Of a stretch of 64,000 bases of DNA, positions 53,290 to 61,047 are shown piece by piece. Source of the DNA: Terrimonas ginsenosidimutans (GTDB taxonomy: Bacteria; Bacteroidota; Bacteroidia; Chitinophagales; Chitinophagaceae); contig NZ_JAKLTR010000008.1 of NCBI RefSeq assembly GCF_022012415.1, forward strand, positions 1-64,000. The letters are read 5' to 3'. Below the pieces are notes generated by a model, which searched no databases, was not told the origin of the DNA, and worked only from the letters and a program-made list of their open reading frames with translations. Each line of letters starts with the position of its first letter. Position 1 is the first letter of the stretch. A program made the translations under genes and the position numbers.

Positions 53290-56200
53290 ATGTTAAGGCT
53301 TCTCGCATATCTGTTCCTGCTGATAACACCGGTCTGGTCGCTGGCCCAATCCGCGCACTTCCGCCAGTTGACGGTCGACAACGGCCTTTCCAATAATTCC
53401 ATCCTCAGCATTACCGAAGACCGCCAGGGCTTTATGTGGTATGGAACAAGGTATGGTCTAAACCGCTATGACGGCAGCCGGTTCAAAAGTTATAAGAACA
53501 TATATGCCGACACCACCAGCATCAGCGATAATATCATCAATGCACTGCTGACTGACAAAAATGGCGTGCTGTGGATCGGCTCCTCGCTCGGATTACTCAA
53601 ATACAACCCGGAAACCGACTCCTTTGAACGGATGAAATTTGAGGGGCTGAAAACCTGCTATGTAAGCACGCTTTACGAAGACCTGAATGGTGACCTGCTG
53701 GCAGGAACGTATCATGGTCTGTTCAAGCCATCCAAAGATTCGGTCAACTATTTCAAAAAAGCATATCCGAAAGTGCCGATGCTGAATACCAGCGGAAACA
53801 TGGTAAGATCTATTTACAGAGGAAAAGACGGCAAACTCTGGATCGGGAGCTATGCGGGACTTGTTTGCTTCGACCGGAATGAAAAGGTAAAAACGTACAA
53901 CAAGCAGTCGACACCTAATATTCTTCCCGAAGATTATATCACCAGCGTTGCCGGTGACTCCCGGGGAAACCTATGGATCGGCACTTTTCATGGCGGCCTG
54001 CATATAATGGATAGTCTCGGCAATAGCCGCCCCTACCGGACGTCCACCGGAAATGCGCTGAACAATATCCGCAAGATCATCACTACGCGCGACGGAAAGC
54101 TCTGGGTAGGATCACAGGATGGTGTACTGGTCGTTGATCCCGTTACGCTGGAATCCACCTTACACAAGCATGATCCGCTTGATCCCTCGAGCCTAAGCAA
54201 TAATTCGATCCACTCCATCTACCAGGATGCAACAGGCACGGTCTGGATAGGCACCTATCATGGCGGACTGAACTTTATTTATTCAAGAAGCACACCGTTT
54301 GAAACGATCGCGGCAAACAGCGCGATCCATATCAGTAACAATATTGTCAGTACGATCTCAAAAGATAAAGACAACCGTCTCTGGATCGGTACAGAAGGTG
54401 GCGGCCTGAATTGCCTTGACCCTAGGGCAAATCAGTACACGAACTATAAGAACAACCCGGCTGACCCGCATTCGATCAGCTCCAACCTGATCAAGGTCGT
54501 TTATCGCGACCGCCAGGACCGGATCTGGATCGGTCCATCTTATGGCGAAGACCTCAACCTCTATGATGAAAAAACAAACTCCTTCAGAAGATATGCCTTA
54601 AGCAGGCAAAACAGGGATGTCATCAACTTTGATGAGATCTTGTGTTTGCTCCAAACCAGCGACAGCACTTTATGGGTGGGAGCGCAAAGCGGGCTTACCA
54701 TTCTCAAACCGGAAAACGGCAGCCTTCCATCGAAAACATCCAGAACGCCTGTAAACGCGAGACTACCCAATAAAAATATCCGTGTCCTGTTTGAAGATTC
54801 ACGGAAGTACCTGTGGATCGGAACGAGTGCCGGGCTATGCAGGTATGACCGAAAAACAGATGAACTCAAGGTATTCCGTCGAAAGGACAATGATCCGGCA
54901 AGCCTGCAGGGCGACGCGATCAATTCGATCACAGAAGATCATTCAGGAAATATCTGGATCGGCACTTACTATGGGGGGCTAAGCCGATATGATGTAAAAA
55001 CAGGGAACTTCACAACGTACCTTCTAAAACATGGTCTTCCTAACAACAATATCCTGAGTGTTGCGGAAGATACGGAAGGAAATATCTGGTGTGGAACAGA
55101 CAAGGGACTGGTAAGATATGATCCGCAGCACGACCGCTTTCTTACTTACACGACCAGCGATGGCGTTGCCAGTAATAAATTCAATGCGAATGCTATTTAT
55201 AAAGATGCGCTGGGCAAATTGTATCTCGGCGGAAGCAACGGCATCACCACATTCACACCGGGAAACCTCCAGGTCAACGGAGAACGTTCAGCAGTACGAT
55301 TTACCGGGTTCCGGCTTTTTGGAAATCCGGTACCGATCAACCTGGATAAAGGCATATTAAAAAAAGATATCGACTTTCAGCGGCAGATCACGCTGAACCA
55401 CGATCAGCAAAACTTTACGATCGAATACGCGTTGCTGAATTTCATCAAGCCTGAAAAAAATGCATACGCATACAAACTGGAAGGCGCTGAAAAAGAATGG
55501 AACCATACTACCGCCACCAGCGTAACGTACAACAACCTGTCACCTGGCAGATATACGCTACTGGTAAAGGGCGCTAACAATGATGGCATCTGGATGGATG
55601 AACCGGCAAGGCTGGAAATAACCGTTCTGCCGCCTGTCTGGCAGACCTGGTATGCCTATACAGCATACGCACTCATTCTCGCTGCGATCATATTCTTCCT
55701 CCTTCGTTTTTTCTGGCTTCGCGAGTTGTTCAAGAAAGAACGGGAGCTGCAGCAGTTCAAACTGAATTTCTTCACAAATGTATCACATGAGATCAGGACA
55801 CTACTGACACTGATCGGCGGACCTGTTGAAAGATTGCTGCAATTAAACCAGGAGCAGTTGCAACAGCGCCAACTGCAACAGGTAAAAACAAACACAGACC
55901 GTCTCTCTCACCTGGTAGAAGAATTGATGGACTTCAGAAAAGCGGAAAGCAATAACCTCCAGCTACAGGTGAGTGAAGAGAATATTGTTGAATTCGCCAG
56001 CCATATCTTTCAGGCATTTCAATCGCTGGCGGAAGAAAAAAATATCACGCTTTCATTGACCAGTAGTCAGCCGGATATCAAAGCGTATATCGACAAGCGG
56101 CAGATGGAAAAAGTGATCTTCAATCTTCTAACGAACGCGATCAAGTTCACGCCTGCGAATGGTAACGTAAGCCTGCGAATCACCGGGAATAAATCGGATG

Positions 56201-57324
56201 TACAAATTGATGTGGAGGATAACGGCAAAGGCATTGCGCCGGCATATCTGCCACGGCTGTTTGAGAACTTCTTCCAGGTGAGCGAACATACATCGCAAAA
56301 TACGGGTTATGGTATTGGCCTCGCTTTGTCAAAAAGTATAGTAGAATTGCACAAAGGGGAATTAAAGGTAGTGAGTGAACGTTCAGAGAATGACAAGCCG
56401 GGGAGAACCTGCTTTACGGTATTATTGCGGAAAGGCAACCGTCATTTCAGTGAAGAGCAGTTGGTAGCTCATTCACCGGTAACAACCATGCATTCGAAAG
56501 TTTTACCGGATCTGCAGATCACAGTTCCCGATACAAGTGCAGACAGCATACTACCAACGATACTGCTGGTGGAAGACAATGCAGAGCTGAGTGCATTTAT
56601 CCGGGAGTCGCTTGCGCCGCTGTTCAATATAGTCACTTGTGAAAATGGTTTACTGGGCTGGGAAGCCGCCACACAACAGATCCCTGATCTTGTGATCAGC
56701 GATGTGATGATGCCTGAAATGGACGGATTTACGTTATGCCGCCAATTGAAACAGGATCTCCGGACAAGTCATATACCCGTTATCCTGCTGACTGCAAAAG
56801 CGGATCATGAGAACCAACTGGAAGGGCTGACCAATGGTGCTGATGCATATGTAACAAAACCGTTCAGCATCCAGTTACTGGAGCTGCAAACCAAAAACCT
56901 TGTAGCAGGGCGCGAGGCGATGCGCCGGCAACTGGCCAGACAGCTATCCGCAATCACACAGGAAGCGGAACCCCTGAAACAAGAACCGCTGGCTACGATA
57001 AGCGAAGCAGACCGGCAGTTCGTTGAAAAGGCACTGCTTGTTATTGATGAATTAATGGATGACCCGGAGTTCAATGTTAGTACGCTTGCGTATAAAATGA
57101 ACATGAGTGCTCCTATTCTTTATAAAAAGATAAAAGCACTCACCGGGTTAACGGTTAACGATTTTATTAAATCACTACGATTAAAAAAGGCTGCGGAATT
57201 GCTGCTTCAGAAAGACAGGAACGTAGCTGAAGTGGCCTACATGGTTGGCTTCAACAGAAAGCATTTTACAGAGGAGTTTAAAAAAACTTATGGGAAAACT
57301 CCTTCGGAGTTTATTAAACAGTAA
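53290..57324 (+). CDS. Hybrid two-component system regulator
   Basis: The 1344-aa protein is a one-polypeptide sensor and regulator. After a signal peptide (MLRLLAYLFLLITPVWSLAQ) come about 14 Reg_prop propeller repeats (motifs such as LWIGTYHGGL and IWIGT) and a Y_Y_Y domain at about 710-780. A TM helix is at about 787-808, then a HisKA domain with His833 (NVSHEIRT), a HATPase domain (VEDNGKGIAPAYLPRLFENF, TGYGIGLALSKSIVELH), a receiver domain with Asp1138 (VISDVMMPEMDG) and a C-terminal AraC helix-turn-helix (about 1245-1344). It binds the released oligosaccharide in the periplasm and activates the divergent locus. The HisKA proline after HEIRT is Leu (HEIRTLLTL), a mild variant. Confidence 0.95.
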   Translation: MLRLLAYLFLLITPVWSLAQSAHFRQLTVDNGLSNNSILSITEDRQGFMWYGTRYGLNRYDGSRFKSYKNIYADTTSISDNIINALLTDKNGVLWIGSSLGLLKYNPETDSFERMKFEGLKTCYVSTLYEDLNGDLLAGTYHGLFKPSKDSVNYFKKAYPKVPMLNTSGNMVRSIYRGKDGKLWIGSYAGLVCFDRNEKVKTYNKQSTPNILPEDYITSVAGDSRGNLWIGTFHGGLHIMDSLGNSRPYRTSTGNALNNIRKIITTRDGKLWVGSQDGVLVVDPVTLESTLHKHDPLDPSSLSNNSIHSIYQDATGTVWIGTYHGGLNFIYSRSTPFETIAANSAIHISNNIVSTISKDKDNRLWIGTEGGGLNCLDPRANQYTNYKNNPADPHSISSNLIKVVYRDRQDRIWIGPSYGEDLNLYDEKTNSFRRYALSRQNRDVINFDEILCLLQTSDSTLWVGAQSGLTILKPENGSLPSKTSRTPVNARLPNKNIRVLFEDSRKYLWIGTSAGLCRYDRKTDELKVFRRKDNDPASLQGDAINSITEDHSGNIWIGTYYGGLSRYDVKTGNFTTYLLKHGLPNNNILSVAEDTEGNIWCGTDKGLVRYDPQHDRFLTYTTSDGVASNKFNANAIYKDALGKLYLGGSNGITTFTPGNLQVNGERSAVRFTGFRLFGNPVPINLDKGILKKDIDFQRQITLNHDQQNFTIEYALLNFIKPEKNAYAYKLEGAEKEWNHTTATSVTYNNLSPGRYTLLVKGANNDGIWMDEPARLEITVLPPVWQTWYAYTAYALILAAIIFFLLRFFWLRELFKKERELQQFKLNFFTNVSHEIRTLLTLIGGPVERLLQLNQEQLQQRQLQQVKTNTDRLSHLVEELMDFRKAESNNLQLQVSEENIVEFASHIFQAFQSLAEEKNITLSLTSSQPDIKAYIDKRQMEKVIFNLLTNAIKFTPANGNVSLRITGNKSDVQIDVEDNGKGIAPAYLPRLFENFFQVSEHTSQNTGYGIGLALSKSIVELHKGELKVVSERSENDKPGRTCFTVLLRKGNRHFSEEQLVAHSPVTTMHSKVLPDLQITVPDTSADSILPTILLVEDNAELSAFIRESLAPLFNIVTCENGLLGWEAATQQIPDLVISDVMMPEMDGFTLCRQLKQDLRTSHIPVILLTAKADHENQLEGLTNGADAYVTKPFSIQLLELQTKNLVAGREAMRRQLARQLSAITQEAEPLKQEPLATISEADRQFVEKALLVIDELMDDPEFNVSTLAYKMNMSAPILYKKIKALTGLTVNDFIKSLRLKKAAELLLQKDRNVAEVAYMVGFNRKHFTEEFKKTYGKTPSEFIKQ

Positions 57325-57329
57325 AGGAG

Positions 57330-57373
57330 GGCCCGCTCTAAATCTCTCCCTTCGAGGAGATTTAGAGCGGGCC
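57330..57373. terminator. Perfect 17-bp hairpin between convergent genes
   Basis: Arms 57330-57346 and 57357-57373 (GGCCCGCTCTAAATCTC and its exact complement) enclose a 10-nt loop. It lies between the stops of the hybrid regulator (57324) and the AraC gene (57388), so it probably ends both transcripts. No T-tract follows on either side. Confidence 0.7.
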
Positions 57374-57387
57374 TTACGCAACTCAAT

Positions 57388-58248
57388 TCAAACGCTCTCC
57401 CTTCTCGCCCCACCAGGCATTTGTCTCCTGTACTCTCCCGGCGTTTGCCCGAACTGCGCTTTGAAGTACTTATTAAAATGGCTTTCGTCCGTGAAGTTGA
57501 ATTCGCTCGCAATTTCATTGATACGTTTATCGCTGTGCTGCAGCCTGTGCTGAATGAGCTTTGTTTTGTACCCGGCAATATATTGCTGCATGGTTTCGCC
57601 GGTATGCTGCTTGAAGTAGCGGCTCAGATAAGCCGATGAGATGTTAAACTCGCGACTGATATTCTCTCCTCTCAGTTTATTGGGGTCATAAATGTTTGCC
57701 TGGATATAATGCAGAATATCCATTGCTTTTTCTTCTGTCTGTTCCGTGACATCCAACTGCTGATAGAGTGCAATATTCCGCGCAACAACGATGATCATTG
57801 TATTTACCAGTTGCTGGATCAGTTCCCGGTTGTAGATGTCACGATTAACATACTCCCTGATGATGGCTTCCACCATGGGACGGACAAGCTGCTTGTCTAC
57901 CTGGTTGCGAAGAATACAACCCGGGCGGTGATTTGCATTCTGTAAAATGAATTCAAGCCGCTGGATATTATCTTTTATCAGCCCGGCATCTTTGAGATAG
58001 ATATTATTGAAGCGCAGATAAAAGAAAGTAGTAGGCTCGTGCACTTTGAAAGAATGACAATCTTCCGGAGTGATCAGGAACATGTGACCTTCCCGGTAAT
58101 CAAAATTATTCTTATTGATACATTGCACCCCTTTACCCGAAACGATATACACCAGTTCAAAAAAACTGTGCTGATGCGCGCGCTCGGGACCCTCATTCAG
58201 CGTTTCATATGCCACGGAAAAAGGCTCGTAAAGATTTTCTTTCTGCAT
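57388..58248 (-). CDS. AraC-family regulator with cupin sensor
   Basis: The 286-aa protein has an N-terminal cupin (about 20-95; HQHSFFELVYIVSGKGVQCI and REGHMFLITPEDCHSF), a helical linker and two AraC helix-turn-helix motifs at the C-terminus (about 185-280; NISREFNISSAYLSRYFKQH and INEIASEFNFTDESHFNKYFK). It is divergent from the oxidoreductase gene across a 126-bp gap that holds a symmetric promoter pair, and is its probable regulator. The C-terminal PGGARRESV tail lies beyond the domain. The ligand is unknown; quinone or aldehyde stress is a reasonable guess from the neighbour. Confidence 0.88.
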   Translation of the reverse strand: MQKENLYEPFSVAYETLNEGPERAHQHSFFELVYIVSGKGVQCINKNNFDYREGHMFLITPEDCHSFKVHEPTTFFYLRFNNIYLKDAGLIKDNIQRLEFILQNANHRPGCILRNQVDKQLVRPMVEAIIREYVNRDIYNRELIQQLVNTMIIVVARNIALYQQLDVTEQTEEKAMDILHYIQANIYDPNKLRGENISREFNISSAYLSRYFKQHTGETMQQYIAGYKTKLIQHRLQHSDKRINEIASEFNFTDESHFNKYFKAQFGQTPGEYRRQMPGGARRESV

Positions 58249-58310
58249 GTTTTTTGATTGAACAGATGACTATCCGGAAAGATCTGCAATACGCGAAAAT
58301 ACCATTTTTT

Positions 58311-58357
58311 GTCAAAGTTATACCATAAAATAAACCAATAGACAGTATAATTTTGAC
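58311..58357. promoter_or_regulatory. Symmetric divergent promoter with 13-bp inverted repeat
   Basis: GTCAAAGTTATAC (58311-58323) and GTATAATTTTGAC (58345-58357) are inverted copies with one mismatch, 21 bp apart. Each arm contains a full -7 box, TAACTTTG on the minus strand (58313-58320) and TAATTTTG on the plus strand (58348-58355), pointing to the AraC and oxidoreductase genes. The identity goes beyond the promoter consensus (GTAT and GAC flanks), so a shared regulator site is possible. Confidence 0.65.
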
Positions 58358-58374
58358 CTTATAACTTAATCATC

Positions 58375-59310
58375 ATGAAAGCAATTGTTTTAACAGAACC
58401 AGGAGGGACAGACCGTCTCCGCATTGAAGAAATAGCAAAGCCCGCGTTAAATACAGACGAAGTACTAGTGCAGGTGAAAGCCATCAGCATAAATCCGGTT
58501 GACGTAAAATCCCGCAGTGGCAAAGGTGTATACGGCCGTATAAAGGAACAGCAACCGCTGATACTTGGCTGGGATATTTCCGGCATTGTAACGGAAAGTC
58601 AATCGTCAAAATTCAAGGAAGGTGATGAAGTATTCGGGATGGTCAATTTTCCCGGCCATGGTAAAGCGTATGCCGAATTTGTTGCAGCACCTGCGTCACA
58701 TCTGGCAATAAAACCGGCAAATATTCCACACGAACAGGCTGCTGCCGCTACACTTGCTGCATTGACGGCCTACCAGGCGCTTACGCATAAGGCAAATGTT
58801 CAGGCGGGACAAAAGGTGTTGATCCATGCGGCGGCGGGTGGTGTCGGTCATTTCGCTGTTCAGCTCGCCAAACTTATCGGTGCTCATGTAACGGGCACAT
58901 CTTCTGCAAAAAACAAATCATTTGTAGTAGGATTGGGGGCAGATGATCATATCGATTATCACGGTTATGACTGGAAGAACAGCGATAAAGAATTTGACTT
59001 TATTCTTGACGCTGTTGGCGGCAATAATATTGACAACTCACTGGAAGTTGCAAAACCAGGCGGCATACTCATCAGCATTCCATCCGGACTAAGCGAAGAT
59101 GTGACTTCAAAAGCAAAGGCGAAAGGGGTGAATGGTTTCTTTTTTATGGTGGAATCAAATGGCGACGACATGAAGGCTATTGCAGGATTACTTGAAACCG
59201 GAAAAATCAAAGCACATGTACCGCAAACATTTTCATTTGAGGAAATCGGAAAAGCACATGACCTGGTCGAGTCCGGAAGAACAGTTGGGAAAGTGGTGGT
59301 CACTTTGTAA
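58375..59310 (+). CDS. NADPH:quinone-type zinc-independent oxidoreductase
   Basis: The 311-aa protein is a medium-chain dehydrogenase/reductase of the quinone-oxidoreductase branch. The GroES-like domain contains ISINPVDVKSRSGKG and ILGWDISGIV. The Rossmann domain starts at about 135 with VLIHAAAGGVGHFAVQLAKLIGA, the NADPH-binding Gly motif, and DFILDAVGG follows. The cysteines and histidines that bind structural and catalytic zinc are absent, as expected. Such enzymes reduce quinones, enones or aldehydes. The leader is short (about 12 bp after the -7 box). The gene is divergent from, and probably controlled by, the AraC regulator. Substrate unknown. Confidence 0.92.
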   Translation: MKAIVLTEPGGTDRLRIEEIAKPALNTDEVLVQVKAISINPVDVKSRSGKGVYGRIKEQQPLILGWDISGIVTESQSSKFKEGDEVFGMVNFPGHGKAYAEFVAAPASHLAIKPANIPHEQAAAATLAALTAYQALTHKANVQAGQKVLIHAAAGGVGHFAVQLAKLIGAHVTGTSSAKNKSFVVGLGADDHIDYHGYDWKNSDKEFDFILDAVGGNNIDNSLEVAKPGGILISIPSGLSEDVTSKAKAKGVNGFFFMVESNGDDMKAIAGLLETGKIKAHVPQTFSFEEIGKAHDLVESGRTVGKVVVTL

Positions 59311-59314
59311 CTGA

Positions 59315-59409
59315 AAATTCAAAAGTAAAAAGTAAAAAAATCAGTTGCGCTGATCGAAACAGATCTCCTGCTTTTAAACCTGATCTTTTCACTTTTTACT
59401 TTTGAGCTT
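59315..59409. repeat. Hairpin of CAAAAGTAAAAAGT words between convergent genes
   Basis: The arms at 59315-59342 and 59382-59409 are inverted copies matching at 24 of 28 positions, with a 39-nt loop. It lies between the oxidoreductase stop and the end of the convergent 59421 gene, repeating the pattern of other gaps in this window. Confidence 0.65.
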
Positions 59410-59420
59410 TTACTTTTCAC

Positions 59421-59852
59421 TCATTCGCTTCCATTCTGATTACTATCATCCGCCGTATGTTCTCTCGGCTTTTTTTCGACGGTGTTTTCCGGGTTGATCT
59501 CGCTTCTGATGGGCAATCCTTCCTTTACATCCTCTGTATCTTCAGCTTTACGCGCATCGCCGGAAGCGTTCTGTCTTTTTTCAGCAAGGGCGGCAAGTTC
59601 ATCCGACAATTTTTTCTGGGTATTTGTTTTCAGGAGATGTTGTTGCAAAGCCTCATCCCATTTCTGCAAAGCAATTTCCGGCGTGTCGCCACTACCCGAG
59701 ATCTCCGCTCCCATCTCCGTAGTCCAGGAAGCCAGATAATGGTTCTCCTGCTTCGTCAGCACCGGATGCAACGATTCAGCTGTGGATGGCACACCTGGTC
59801 TTGAAAAATCAAAATCCAGTATTTCACCGGATGTATCTGTAGCATGTTTCAT
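59421..59852 (-). CDS. Hypothetical acidic protein
   Basis: I chose the ATG at 59852, which gives 143 aa; the frame also has an ATG at 59921. The N-terminal half (TSGEILDFDFSRPG, then SLHPVLTKQENHYLASWTTEMGAEISGSGDTPEIAL) is an ordered-looking domain with a HicB-like flavour, in the sense of a beta strand followed by a helix such as ALQKWDEALQQH. The C-terminal third is charged and low in complexity (KRQNASGDARKAEDTEDVKEG), so probably disordered. No signal peptide. The HicB likeness is weak, and no toxin gene is adjacent. Function unknown. Confidence 0.5.
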   Translation of the reverse strand: MKHATDTSGEILDFDFSRPGVPSTAESLHPVLTKQENHYLASWTTEMGAEISGSGDTPEIALQKWDEALQQHLLKTNTQKKLSDELAALAEKRQNASGDARKAEDTEDVKEGLPIRSEINPENTVEKKPREHTADDSNQNGSE

Positions 59853-59949
59853 GAGATCGTTTTTTTTGTGAATAATCTGCAGATGATCGATACCTACAGG
59901 AATACCTGACAAAGTGTACAAAAAGAAGGCCGTTACATTAACGGTATGA

Positions 59950-60159
59950 TTACTGCTCCTTAGTCAGTTTATGATACACTTTATGTGGCGGGAAGTGAAT
60001 AATATAAGCACGAAGAGGATTTATTTCCACATTAGTGGCGGGCAGATCCGCAGGAACGGATCTGACAAGTTTTTGCACGAACAAAACAACGATCCGCTGC
60101 TTTAGCGTAAGAAAGTTTGCTTTATTTGCATCTGCACAAAATTCTCTGAAAGATATCAT
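59950..60159 (-). CDS. Possible small protein overlapping a promoter gap
   Basis: From the ATG at 60159 a 69-codon frame runs (MISFREFCADANKANFLTLK to KVYHKLTKEQ). Its composition is that of a protein with a helical start and basic, proline-containing end, and it lies in the gap in front of the UPF0173 gene. No promoter, ribosome-binding site or known family supports it. It may be a chance frame. Confidence 0.25.
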   Translation of the reverse strand: MISFREFCADANKANFLTLKQRIVVLFVQKLVRSVPADLPATNVEINPLRAYIIHFPPHKVYHKLTKEQ

Positions 60160-60180
60160 CTCTAACCTAAAACAGACATT

Positions 60181-60861
60181 ATGCAACTCTCTTATTTTGG
60201 CCATTCCTGCTTCTCCGTAAAAGCCGGCGGCAAAACAATCTTATTCGACCCATTCATTACCGGCAACGAACTGGCAAAGGATATAGACATTAATAACATT
60301 GAGGCTGATTATATTTTTGTATCTCACGGCCACTTTGATCATATACTGGACGTTGTTGCTATCGCAAAAAGAACGGGCGCACTTGTATTGGGGGTTTGGG
60401 AAGTATATGATTATTTCAGTAAACAGGGCTTGCAGAACGTTCAGCCGATCAATCCTGGTGGCATGGCTCAATTTGATTTCGGCAAAGTAAAATGCGTGAC
60501 CGCCGTTCATTCCAGCAGCTTTCCTGACGGCAGTTATGCCGGTATTGCCTGCGGATACGTGTTTGAAACCAAAGACGGGAGCTTTTACTATAGCGGTGAT
60601 ACGGGACTTACAATGGACATGAAGCTGATCCCTGAATTTATTCAACCCGACTTTGCTGTCTTCCCCATCGGCGACCGTCTGACGATGGGCATACAGGAAG
60701 CGATCACAGCCGCAGGTTTCGTAAAAGTGAAGAAAGTGGTTGGTGTACACTATGACACATTCGGCTTCATTAAACTGGATCCTGCAAAAGCAAAACAGGC
60801 TTTTGAAAATGCAGGACTGCAACTGTCTCTGCCTGGAATCGGAGAAACTATTGAGATCTGA
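60181..60861 (+). CDS. UPF0173-type metal-dependent hydrolase
   Basis: The 226-aa protein belongs to the metallo-beta-lactamase superfamily branch UPF0173 (YtkL/UlaG-like). It opens MQLSYFGHSCFSVKAGGKTILFDPFITGN and carries the metal-binding motif SHGHFDH near residue 48, AVHSSSFPDGS at about 109-119, a third ligand in SGDTGLTMDM at about 140-149 and the final His in VGVHYDTF near 188. It is cytoplasmic. The superfamily hydrolyses phosphodiesters, lactones or thioesters, and UlaG relatives are L-ascorbate-6-phosphate lactonases. The substrate here is not known. A strong terminator follows, 22 bp after the stop. Confidence 0.9.
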   Translation: MQLSYFGHSCFSVKAGGKTILFDPFITGNELAKDIDINNIEADYIFVSHGHFDHILDVVAIAKRTGALVLGVWEVYDYFSKQGLQNVQPINPGGMAQFDFGKVKCVTAVHSSSFPDGSYAGIACGYVFETKDGSFYYSGDTGLTMDMKLIPEFIQPDFAVFPIGDRLTMGIQEAITAAGFVKVKKVVGVHYDTFGFIKLDPAKAKQAFENAGLQLSLPGIGETIEI

Positions 60862-60877
60862 TCGGTCTCCTGCAATT

Positions 60878-60915
60878 AAAAAAAAGAAAGCTCCTTCAAG
60901 AGCTTTCTTTTTTTT
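60878..60915. terminator. Bidirectional intrinsic terminator
   Basis: AAAGAAAGCTC (60883-60893) pairs perfectly with GAGCTTTCTTT (60900-60910) around a 6-nt loop, with an A-run before and a T-run after. It serves the plus-strand UPF0173 gene and could also stop minus-strand transcripts from the mannosidase genes. Confidence 0.9.
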
Positions 60916-60951
60916 AATGTGACGCTTCTCTTTTGGGATCAGAACTCCCTT

Positions 60952-60978
60952 AAAACAATAAAGACCCCCACGGGGTCT
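60952..60978 (-). terminator. Terminator after the mannosidase genes
   Basis: On the minus strand AGACCCC pairs with GGGGTCT (60962-60968 and 60972-60978) around a 3-nt loop, followed by TTATTGTTTT. It lies 70 bp after the GH2 stop and ends the mannosidase transcript. Confidence 0.75.
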
Positions 60979-61047
60979 CTATTGTACAATCACGAAGTCG
61001 CTTATATGGCACCCTCAAAAGGGTTTATCGCTTCCAAAATCAGCCTG

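Noticed and set aside
59421..59852. HicB antitoxin of a HicAB pair
   Set aside because: The resemblance is weak, there is no helix-turn-helix or ribbon-helix-helix at the C-terminus, and no hicA-sized toxin gene is adjacent.
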